Positions 55,486-64,000 of a DNA stretch of 64,000 bases are shown here, one piece after another (position 1 is the first letter of the stretch; every line of letters starts with the position of its first letter). The notes beneath the pieces were generated by a model, which had not been told where the DNA came from, ran no database searches, and was given only the letters and a program-made list of their open reading frames with translations. The DNA lies in the NCBI GenBank assembly GCA_025174535.1, contig JALBUN010000014.1:372001-436000 (forward strand), given 5' to 3'. This DNA is from Cantharellus purpuraceus (lineage: Eukaryota > Basidiomycota > Agaricomycetes > Cantharellales > Hydnaceae). A program made the position numbers and the translations under genes.

Positions 55486-56395
55486 TGTATGGGAACCACC
55501 TTTTCCCTATCAAATTCTATTTATGCAGCACCAATGTGCTCTATTTCACTTTTCCATTCCTAAATATCAGCATATACATGGTGCTTGTACTTGAAATGGA
55601 CTTATTCAAATGTTCTCTATTTTTCCATATTTTTTCAGGAATATTCCATGCAGAACTTGGCCCAGAATGCTCTTATTCTGCTCTGCTACAGTTGTGGACC
55701 CATAGGCACCCACAAACCTTCACACAGTCAGCACTCCACCCTTGGACCAGGCATTTGGCCTGAATTCAAGCTCAGATGTCTCTGATCAATAAATAATCTC
55801 TCACTTGACAACCACAGCCTCTCAGGGCACAATTTTCCATGGAGATCATCACCTGAGATGTGGCTATCCATGGCTATGCAAACCAGTGCAGAAAACAGGG
55901 TGAATACCCTCCTTTTTGCTTGATCAGTGCCTAATTCAGGGATCAGATCAGATGATTGCCTTGGAATATTCTACCCCTTTCTTCCACCTTCCACAACCTT
56001 CCAGTAGTTATTAATAGGTAGAATATTCCAGAACCATTGGTCAGCCCCTGTAAATACAATATATAAGGAGGTCATTCTACCTCTGAAATAATAACATATT
56101 CTATCCATCTTCTGCACACCAGTGTGACTAGAGTGACATACAGTGTCATCCTCTATATCTCAGTAACTGTTGATTACCAGTTCAAGGATCTTTTACAGTT
56201 GTGTAACTGTACTTGATTGCACTCAAGGTAGTGATATTCCTGCTTTGGGCGTGAGTGTAGTATCTGCCTCATGTGACTATAAATCTACAGGGTGAGATTG
56301 TCTGTCAATAGTCCTGCCATTAGTGCTCTTTGTTTAAGTTACTAGTGTGTACTGCCTTTGCAGAGCATTAGAAGCTTGTGTGAAGCAGTTGCTAG
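55486..56395 (+). mobile_element. LTR-B copy 2
   Basis: TGTATGGGAACCACC... to GCAGTTGCTAG, mirror image of 36434-37341. It stands head-to-head with LTR-B copy 3 across 85 bp, so about 280 bp on each side could form a large cruciform. Confidence 0.75.
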
Positions 56396-57753
56396 TGTAT
56401 GGGAACTGGTTTTCCCTTAAAAGATCTTGTTTAAAGTCATGAAACTGTACAATTTCGCTTCATGGCCTCAATATATCAGCATATATGTGCTGCTTTCTCT
56501 TGATTCAGCGCCATTCAAATATTCTCTATTTTTTCATATTTCTTTGGGAATTTTCCATGCAGAAATGAGTCTACAAACTTATTGTTCTGCTGGGCAAAGT
56601 TTTGGGACCCACATGGACCCACAAACCTTCGCAGATGTCAGCAGCTTTAAAGTCAGCCGGAGTCACCCGGACAACTGACTCATTTTCAATCACATGACTC
56701 ATTTCAATCTCCAACTCAATCTGGTCACCACTGCCAGTAAATCCTCAATATCTTTGCAACCACTGCTCCTCCTGACACCATTTTCAGTGGAGAGTTCAAT
56801 AGAAGCTGTGCCTACCCATAGCTGTGCTGATCAGCCTGGGAAATGAAGTATTGACCAAGTTATTTGAGTAATGGTGACTCATGCAATGACTCCTGTGATT
56901 ACTCATACTATGACTCCTGCTCTGAGTCACACTATGACTCCATCCATGACTCATGCCATGAGTCAGAGCAAATCCAAGCAGCTCATTGGCTAGGAAACTT
57001 CCACCCCCTTCTCACATATTCCACTAGCTTCCAGTAGTTTCCATCTATTAATAGGTAGAAGTTTCCAGTAGTATTAGTCAGCTCCTGTAAATACAATATA
57101 AAAGGAGGCCATTCTGCCTCTGAAAATAATAACCATTTCTACCCCATCATTTGCACATCAGTGTGACGAGAGTGACATACAGTGTCTCCTCTATATCTCA
57201 GTAACTGTTGATTGCACTCAAAGTAGTGATTGTCCTGCTTTGGGCATGAGTGTAGTATCTACCTCACGTGACTACGAATCTACAGGGAGATTGTCTGTCA
57301 ATAGTCCTGCCATTAGTGCTCTTTGTTTAAGTAACTAGTGTGTACTGCCTTTGCAGAGCATTAGAAACTTGAACTCATGTGAAGCAGTTGCTAGACTACT
57401 TCACACATTGCTGTTACCCACTTCAGAGTGTCACTGGTTGTAGGTCGGATTCATCCACCTACTTCCTCTAGCCTCTAAGTGCATTCCCCTCTTTTTGGAA
57501 TATCTGGACCCCTAAGCGTCCGTGAACTCTAGACTCTGGAAGTCTTATTCATTCCCTACTGCTAAGAAATGTATTACCTTCCTGCATATCGTCTGCATTG
57601 ACCATTACAATGGATTGTAACCAAAGTACAAACATTAAATTGTTTCTGGAGTTGTGCTGCAGTAGGATTTGATATTCTTCTCAGCTGTTCATTCACGGAA
57701 TTGTGGTGATTTAGAGTTTTCCCTAACACCATAATTTTGCAGGTTCCAAAACA
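56396..57753 (+). mobile_element. LTR-A copy 4
   Basis: TGTATGGGAACTGG...GGTTCCAAAACA, 1358 bp, with the shortened TGACTC array (about 56870-56970). Flanks GCTAG and ATGAC do not match. It is joined to LTR-B with the same junction as copy 1, so it belongs to the inverted duplication rather than being an independent insertion. Confidence 0.85.
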
Positions 57754-59133
57754 ATGACATTCATTTGTCATAAATCTCAAGTTAAACAGGTGAAAATTCA
57801 CTTCTCTGTAAAAAGTTTTTCCTTTATGATATCACATATTACAATTCTCTGTATCATTTATTTCTTCATTGGTTTCATCATCATTTATGACTCATTTTCC
57901 ATGTGATTATTAAAATGTATATTATGTGTATAGCTACATACCATAATCACATTGGATTCACTGATTTTAATCCCTTCCAAGCTGCAAACAAACAGCTTGT
58001 GTCAATTTTCTGTCATTCCTGGAATAACTCCTAAACTACTTATTAGATCTCAAATATTTTGCATATCCCATTAGAATATTTCACCATCTAGTTCTATTCC
58101 AAATTATGAACGATTTGGACCATTGGGTCCATTTCTATTAAGCAAATACTTTCTTGAAGTGTTGCTGTTCCCTATTTCTGCTTAAATATTTTGCAGAATG
58201 TCCAGTTCTTAACTGAATCACCTGAAATTCGGTGACAACATCATACTCTAATATATATAACATACAACTGCTCATACATCATCCTCCACACCCCAATCAT
58301 ACTCCTATTTGATTTCTACCCAACATTCACCCCCTGCCTTACACATATCACACTCCTCCTTATTTTTTCCTAATACCCTCAACTGAGGGATCTGATCAGC
58401 TGTGCATATGGTTGACCCCTCATGAGACAATGCTATTTGCCTTGTGCTCTCAGTTGGATCCTCCATCGGGGGATCCTTTACTGAATATAGTCCTTCTTTT
58501 GGGAAGGACTGTGTTGTGGGTAGCTCATGCTTAGAGTTACCCCCTTGGCATCATCTACTCATGCCACTACTCTGTTTTCGCAGGGAGTTTGTACCCCATG
58601 ATGGGGTATGAGGAGCATCTATATCATGCTCTTCATTAGTGAGGACTTCTTCAGTTCCTATCATGATTCAACCTGGGCCATTAAAGTCCAGGTATATTCC
58701 TAACTTTCATAGGAATGGAGTACCATAGTTTATGGTACTCCTGCTCCCAATACATGCTAGCTGCAGCATGATGGGTTGCTCCAGTGTGAAGGTTTTCATA
58801 CCTGTCACGCATGTGAATTCAGGGGATATCATTATCCCCTCACTCCCACTGTCTAATAGACAGTGAGCCAGAGTCCCACCAATCCCCTAGTATCCAGAGA
58901 TTGTTTATCATTGATGCATGGCCTATCAGGTCATGCTGTCGACTTCTGTCAGCTCCTATGATTATACATAGGTTCAGCCAATTTGTCAATGCTGACAGCA
59001 GCTATGTGCAGCTGTTGTGATTCCCTCCTTGTTGGGAATCCTTTCACATTACAGAAATGCACTGCATAGACATGTTTTGGTGGGACTCAATCATTGCATT
59101 AAATCCATATCACATTGGAGCAATACATTGGCA
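57754..59133 (-). mobile_element. Hairpin-rich retroelement interior
   Basis: About 1.4 kb, the second half of which (58400-59130) is packed with perfect short inverted repeats: AGTCCTTC-TTTTGG-GAAGGACT (58489-58510), GAGTACCATA-GTT-TATGGTACTC (58718-58740), AGGGGATA-TCAT-TATCCCCT (58821-58840) and CACTGTCT-AAT-AGACAGTG (58848-58866). It lies downstream of gag on the minus strand, where protease or RT would be expected, but no such ORF is open. Confidence 0.6.
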
Positions 59134-60240
59134 TCACCTCCTCTTCAGGAGCATCATCTGATTGTCCCATTCATAGGGGGAGATTTCTTTATTCCATTCA
59201 TCAGCTATATCTATAGTTGGCATTTCCTCCTCTAGATGGTCCTTGGGATCATCCATTGCTTCTTCATGTTCTCCCTCTGTCAGGGAGAACCCATCTACAT
59301 TGTCCTCTACTATGTGTGAGGGCATGTCCTTTTGGACTGCTGCTGACCTTACATTGCCCTTTAATTTGGGGCAGCTAGGTTGCATGTGTCCTGTCTGGCC
59401 ACATTCATAGCACACAATGTTAATAGTAACATTGTTTGTTACTGCTGTTCACATGTGTTGGTGGTTTTGATTGATAATTACCCTTAAGGGGGTAATTGTT
59501 GGTATTGAGCCTGGAGCCACCACTACAGGGTTCTGGCCTTGGTGCACTCACTTATCATGGGTGCATATTGGGAGCCATGTACACACGTCCATTGGGCATG
59601 GGTCAGCTTCCTGCATTTGTCATACCAGTAGTTCTATTGACTACTAGTCTATGAGTCATGGGGGACACATTAGTCATGTTATCTGGATGTCTCATACCAT
59701 AATGGTATTGCATCACTTCCTCTATCATTTGAGCAGTCTTGTATAACTGCTCGATGCTGCTAAATTTAGCATTGAAGCCCTTCTTGAGGACTTCTTATCT
59801 CAAAGGTTCATGTATTGCAGTCATGAACCTCTTCCTGAATGTGTACACATCTGGCAGCATTATCATGCAGCCCATGTACTTATCTAGATCATTCATTAAT
59901 TCATGAATGGTTCTTTGACTCTGCATTACAGAGTCAAACTTATTTGACATGTGATGATGCATCAGTGTATGTAGGAATCTACATTGCAACCCTTGGATTG
60001 CAGTTTCCAGGGTCCAGTCTTGGACTGCCCTGTCATAGTGTTCTACATTTCTGTAGAACCATTCCTGGGCCTTGCCTTTAAGGCAAGTGTCTAAGTACAA
60101 CAGTTGAAACTTTGTACTTGATGGCCCAAGAAGATTATTCATCTTCAGCCATCATAGCATTCCTGCTACAAAGATCTCAAATTCTTTGAGATCTGCACCT
60201 CTGAGTATTGCTCAGGGGGCAATACTTTTATGCCAGCTTT
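59134..60240 (-). pseudogene. Gag with CCHC zinc knuckle, Ty3/gypsy-like
   Basis: The capsid-like part (60240-59795) reads MNNLLGPSSTKFQLLYLDTC, KAQEWFYRNVEHYDRAVQDW and NKFDSVMQSQRTIHELMNDL, then DVYTFRKRFMTAIHEPLR. After a frame break, a zinc knuckle CYECGQTGHMQPSCP (C-x2-C-x4-H-x4-C) follows near 59412, with an acidic tail. Retrotransposon gag assembles the particle and binds RNA. The N-terminus is cut by the LTR-A at 60241 and the frame is interrupted between capsid and knuckle. The coding sequence contains perfect hairpins (e.g. 59924-59948, 60040-60059, 60172-60194). Confidence 0.8.
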
Positions 60241-61692
60241 TGTTTTGGAACCCGCAAAATTATGGTGTTAGGGCAAACTCTAAATCACCACAATTCCGTG
60301 AATGAACAGCTGAGAAGAATATCAAATCCTACTGCAGCACAACTCCAGAAACAATTTAACATTTGTACTTTGGTTACAATCCATTGTAATGGTCAATGCA
60401 GACGATACGCAGGAAGGTAATACATTTCTTAGCAGTAGGGAATGAATAAGACTTCCAGAGTCTAGAGTTCACGGACGCTTAGGGGTCCAGATATTCCAAA
60501 AAGAGGGGAATGCACTTAGAGGCTAGAGGAAGTAGGTGGATGAATCCAACCGTCCAACCAGTGACACTCTGAAGTGGGTAACAGCAATGTGTGAAGTAGT
60601 CTGGCAACTGCTTCACACGAGTTCAAGATTCTAATGCTCTGCAAAGGCAGTACACACTAGTAACTTAAACAAGAGCACTAATGGCAGGACTATCGACAGA
60701 CAATCTCACCCTGTAGATTCGTAGTCACACGAGGTAGATACTACACTCACGCCCAAAGCAGGACAATCACTACTTCGAGTGCAATCGAATACAGTTACAC
60801 AACTGTAAGTGACCCTTGAACTGGACAATCAACAGTTACTGAGATATAGAGGATGACACTGTATGTCACTCTAGTCACACTGATGTGCAAATGATGGGGT
60901 AGAAAATGGTTATTTATTCAGAGGCAGAATGGGCTCCTTTTATATTGTATTTACAGGAGCTGACTAATACTACTGGAAACTTCTACCTATTAATAGATGG
61001 AAACTACTGGAAGCTAGTGGAATATATGAGAAGGGGGTGGAAGTTTCCTAGCCAATGAGCTGCTTGGATTTGCTCTGACTCATGGCATGAGTCATGGATG
61101 GAGTCATAGTGTGACTCAGAGCAGGAGTCATAGTATGAGTAATCACAGGAGTCATGGTATGAGTCATGGAAGGAGTCATAGCATGAGTCATGGCAGGAGT
61201 CATTGCATGAGTCACCATTACTCAAATAACTCGGTCAATACTTCGTTTCCCAGGCTGATTAGCACAGCTATGGGTAGGCACGGCTTCTATTGAACTCTCC
61301 ACCAAAAATGGAGTCAGGAGGTGCAGTGGTTGGGAAGATATTGAGCATTTACTGGCAGTGGTGACCAGATTGAGTTGGAGATTGAAATGAGTCATGTGAT
61401 TGAAAATGAGTCAGTTGTCCGGGTGACTCCGGCTGACTTTGGGGCTGCTGACATCTGCGAAGGTTTGTGGGTCCATGTGGGTCCCAAAACTTTGCCCAGC
61501 AGAACAATAAGTTTGTAGACTCATTTCTGCATGGAAAATTCCCAAAAAAAATATGAAAAATAGAGAATATTTGAATGGCCCTGAATCAAGAAAGCAGCAG
61601 ATATATGCTGATATTTTAAGGCCATGAAGCGAAATTGTACAGTTTTGGGACTTTAAACAAGATCTTTTTAAGGGAAAACCAGTTCCCATACA
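60241..61692 (-). mobile_element. LTR-A copy 5: 3' LTR of the chromovirus
   Basis: Reverse-orientation LTR-A (about 1452 bp), nearly identical to copies 2 and 3. A 13-nt polypurine tract abuts its upstream end (61693-61705), and element coding sequence continues beyond, so this is a genuine 3' LTR rather than a solo. The left flank is gag of another element (host target, GCTTT). The matching duplication should lie beyond the window, left of the 5' LTR. Confidence 0.88.
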
Positions 61693-61705
61693 TCCTCTCC
61701 TCTAC
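61693..61705 (-). promoter_or_regulatory. Polypurine tract
   Basis: GTAGAGGAGAGGA on the minus strand, directly upstream of LTR TGTATGGG. This is the usual plus-strand primer position of an LTR retrotransposon. Confidence 0.75.
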
Positions 61706-61923
61706 TATTCCAGCCTCATTGGCGCCGCCTGAGTTACTAGCCGCATATGGGTCTACAACATGCGGGTTGAGGGGCAGAGGAAGGAAGGGTAGGCCTTTTT
61801 GACACGCGGGTCACAGGTGGAGGAAGAGTTAGATACATGTATGGAAGGAGTAGGCGTGTTAGGAGGAGTGAAGACATGAACAGTCTCTGGGTGATAGGAA
61901 TCAACATATCCGCAAGCGAGTGC

Positions 61924-62712
61924 TCAGTGCATATCAAGGAGCTGTCTCACCGTCGGTTTCCACAACACCAACTGCTTCTTATTGGCTTCCCCACCATCTC
62001 GGTCTGGTTCGACAGGAGAAGAGCTGCGTGGTCTTTTGGTAGACTCGCAGTCAGAGTGAATTTGAAAAGAGTGAGTGATGGGGAGAGGTACACTGGAGCG
62101 CCCAGAGGACCAGGAATTGACTTCGGTGTGAGCAGAAAAGAGATCCTCCGGATCGCAGTTATGATTGTCGAAGGGATAAGAAGGGATAGGAGAAGGGGGC
62201 CACTTCCAGGTGCATCCTGGTACTTGAGTGGAGTTGAGTTTAGCGCGACAGATCCATGCAGATAGACGGCGAGATTGTTCCTGCCAACTTTCAATTTGGC
62301 CGCGAATGATTTCGGTCCTCCCCGGGAGAGACAGGTGATTGTAAGTGAGTTGGAGTGTAGAAGGGAAAGAGGGAGGGATCATATTGATCTCGAGCAGTTT
62401 TTCGGAAGGGACAAATAGAGGCAGGGACTCCAGGGCCATTTCTCCATTCCAATTGTGAGCGGCGGCTAGGATGTAGCGCCCTTTCATTTTTAGTGTTTCC
62501 CAGTAGCAGCTAGCTAAATCGCTGCGAAGAATACCATATTCGTTAGAGGGATTGCCGAAATAGATAAAGTCGAACCGGCCAGGTTTGTAGTAGTCAAAGT
62601 TGGTGGTATACTGATGTTCATAGTTGGGAAAGAAGACTGGCTCCTGGACGTATGAGTCCCCTTTCCTACGCAGAGCGAAGTCGAGAGGGGAGATTTCAGG
62701 ATAGATAGCCAT
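61924..62712 (-). CDS. Extra ORF between pol and 3' LTR of the chromovirus
   Basis: 262 codons from ATG 62712, starting 172 bp after the pol stop and ending 219 bp before the polypurine tract. It begins MAIYPEISPLDFALRRKGDS and continues with YYKPGRFDFIYFGNPSNEYG, SDLASCYWETLKMKGRYILA, LPLFVPSEKLLEINMIPPSF, LSLPGRTEIIRGQIESWQEQ and a Ser/Pro-rich tail ending in basic KRPRSSS (a possible nuclear signal). There is no signal peptide or membrane helix, so it does not look like an envelope protein. The frame is intact with even composition, which suggests a conserved accessory protein. I do not recognise a family. Confidence 0.65.
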   Translation of the reverse strand: MAIYPEISPLDFALRRKGDSYVQEPVFFPNYEHQYTTNFDYYKPGRFDFIYFGNPSNEYGILRSDLASCYWETLKMKGRYILAAAHNWNGEMALESLPLFVPSEKLLEINMIPPSFPSTLQLTYNHLSLPGRTEIIRGQIESWQEQSRRLSAWICRAKLNSTQVPGCTWKWPPSPIPSYPFDNHNCDPEDLFSAHTEVNSWSSGRSSVPLPITHSFQIHSDCESTKRPRSSSPVEPDRDGGEANKKQLVLWKPTVRQLLDMH

Positions 62713-62883
62713 GTTGGTAGTAAAAAGATGGAAGGTAGTTGGGCAAAATTTTTGTATGAATAACGTGGTTTCAAGATAGACAGTGATATAGTTAGATAGA
62801 AGAGAGTATGGAAAGAAATGGAAAGGACTAGAAAGTGAAAGCCAGCCTTAGAGACTGCTAGTAGAAGTAGGATTAGGCATATA
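62713..62883 (-). other. Spacer between pol and the extra ORF
   Basis: 171 bp, AT-rich. It may carry a promoter, splice acceptor or re-initiation signal for the downstream ORF; none can be identified. Confidence 0.3.
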
Positions 62884-64000
62884 CTAGTAAGACTTACTCC
62901 AGGGTTGGGTATCCCATCGGCGGAGTACGTCGGGAGCGTTCTTGAGGTAACAACGAGGGAGCCATTCATCATAGGAGGAGTCATATCCCATGAATTGTGT
63001 GAGCAATTCCTGGGTTCGCCAGCCATGTCGAACCTTGCGCCAGCATTCGCCGACAATGGATTTGACTTCATATTCGGGTAACTCAGTGAAGTCAGCACGG
63101 TTCAAGCTCCTGGTAGGCCGCTTGCCAAAGAGAGGGTTGGAGAGAGAGTATGGCTCAAGGTGAGCAACATTGAGGACTGGATGGATTCCATAGGACGCGG
63201 GCATGCGCAACCGGTACGTAGCTGGCCCTAATTTTTGAAGGATTTCAAATGGACCGTCATACTTCATGAGAAGCTTCTTACCTCGGCCCAAAGTAGAGCG
63301 TAAGAGATTGAGAGAATGGGGGTTAAGGAGGACGAGGTCACCTGCCTCGAACTCAATGGCTAGGTGCCCAGCGTTGTAGCTTTGTTGCTGGGCAACCTGC
63401 ACAAATTGCAGGGACTGCCTGGCTTGTGATCGGTAAGCCTCAAATTCATCTAGAAAATGATTGGCATTCGTACTTTCAACCTCAGGAGCAAGTAGGGCCG
63501 ATCTAGCGCGATCGGGAAGTTTGGCGGCAAACTTGGCTGGATTTGTTGAAAGCGGTCGCGCTACACTGTCAGGGGCAGGATGTAGGTAAGAAGAAGGTGT
63601 GCGTGGATGATAACCGTAGAGTAGAAGCGTGGGGGCTAGACCAGTAGCCAAGTGGGGGGTGTTATTGTAAGAGAATGCAAAAGGAGTGGTGAGAGCCGCC
63701 CAGTCATCGCGCGTGGGGCTTACATAAGAGCGCAGCGCGGTTTCCAGCGTCTGATTCAAAATCTCTGTCTGCCCATCAGCTTGAGGATGATAGGCAGTAG
63801 TTAAGGCTCTTTTCATGTTTAGCTGTTTGCATAACTCTTTCCAAAAAGTGCTAGTCCATCTAGAATCCCTATCAGATATGATTTGCTTAGGGATTCCATA
63901 TTTGGACAGTACATGTTCAAAAAATAACCGAGCTGTACCCTCCTCATTAATGGTACTTTGAGTAGGGATAAAGATTCCATATTTTGTGAGTTTATCCACT
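62884..64000 (-). CDS. Ty3/gypsy integrase with chromodomain (partial pol)
   Basis: An open frame of 371 codons runs off the right edge, so the N-terminal part of pol (protease, RT, RNase H, integrase start) is outside the window. Visible integrase core: VDKLTKYGIFIPTQST, IISDRDSRWTSTFWKELCKQ (second catalytic Asp), YHPQADGQTEILNQTLE (catalytic Glu) and FAFSYNNTPHLATGLAPT. The GPATYRLRMP region follows, with FEAGDLVLLN, HPVLNVAHLEPY, and a C-terminal chromodomain (EYEVKSIVGECWRKVRHGWR, SYDEWLPRCYLKNAPDVL). The chromodomain marks a chromovirus and probably steers insertion to heterochromatin. The frame is uninterrupted, so the element may be recent. Confidence 0.93.
   Translation of the reverse strand, partial: VDKLTKYGIFIPTQSTINEEGTARLFFEHVLSKYGIPKQIISDRDSRWTSTFWKELCKQLNMKRALTTAYHPQADGQTEILNQTLETALRSYVSPTRDDWAALTTPFAFSYNNTPHLATGLAPTLLLYGYHPRTPSSYLHPAPDSVARPLSTNPAKFAAKLPDRARSALLAPEVESTNANHFLDEFEAYRSQARQSLQFVQVAQQQSYNAGHLAIEFEAGDLVLLNPHSLNLLRSTLGRGKKLLMKYDGPFEILQKLGPATYRLRMPASYGIHPVLNVAHLEPYSLSNPLFGKRPTRSLNRADFTELPEYEVKSIVGECWRKVRHGWRTQELLTQFMGYDSSYDEWLPRCYLKNAPDVLRRWDTQPWSKSY

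Noticed and set aside
62514..63098. 194-codon minus frame overlapping pol and the extra ORF
   Set aside because: It is a different frame overlapping two well-supported coding regions and has no domain.

Overview
The window looks like nuclear DNA of a filamentous basidiomycete, probably an Agaricomycete. Genes carry many 46-70 nt GT-AG introns, intergenic spacers are short, and the protein set fits: a copper-fist regulator with CxC clusters, a delta-12 desaturase, a queuine-tRNA transferase subunit and a Ppo/linoleate-diol-synthase-like remnant. The transposons are Ty3/gypsy chromoviruses and other LTR elements. Exon structures below were assembled by hand. For DUS3, RRP9, the exonuclease, the copper-fist factor, ALT, FAD2, the hydrolase, the mitochondrial J-protein and the small membrane protein, the exon lengths sum to an exact multiple of three.

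Region 1 (1 to about 31.8 kb) is gene-dense. It holds two paralogous low-complexity proteins (2.4-5.6 kb), tRNA-dihydrouridine synthase 3, the U3 snoRNP WD40 protein RRP9, a WRN-type 3'-5' exonuclease, a copper-fist factor, alanine aminotransferase and oleate delta-12 desaturase. Further on come an intron-bearing tRNA-Gly(UCC), an alpha/beta hydrolase ending in a peroxisomal CKL signal, a small two-helix membrane protein, zuotin, QTRT2, and a mitochondrial-type J-protein. The theme is mostly housekeeping: tRNA modification, rRNA processing and ribosome-linked chaperoning. Two divergent pairs (exonuclease/copper-fist and ALT/FAD2) share promoters of 154-165 bp. The stretch from 12.2 to 18 kb is very GC-rich.

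Region 2 (about 32.4-48.9 kb) is a nested LTR-retroelement cluster with depleted CpG. I define five LTR types: A (TGTATGGG...AAAACA, about 1.45 kb), B (shares the downstream part of A but has another U3), C (601 bp), D (about 0.5 kb) and E (about 0.27 kb). Perfect or near-perfect 5-bp target duplications flank several copies and order the insertions. Two copies of a 556-559 bp DNA-transposon-like element are also present. The host sequence under these insertions, including gag coding sequence, is studded with short perfect inverted repeats every few tens of bases. This is the most unusual signal in the window.

Region 3 (about 48.9-54.1 kb) returns to CpG-containing DNA. It has one small multi-exon gene of unknown function, a tandem duplication of about 0.4 kb and a truncated, apparently frameshifted fatty-acid dioxygenase (Ppo/LDS-like) remnant.

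Region 4 (about 54.3-64 kb) is again retroelements. A 2.3-kb LTR-B/LTR-A block is the inverted twin of one at 35.0-37.3 kb. A second hairpin-rich gag region follows. At the right edge is the 3' part of a chromovirus on the minus strand: integrase with chromodomain, an extra 262-aa ORF, a polypurine tract and its 3' LTR, which is of type A. That element is therefore the probable source of the type-A solo LTRs.
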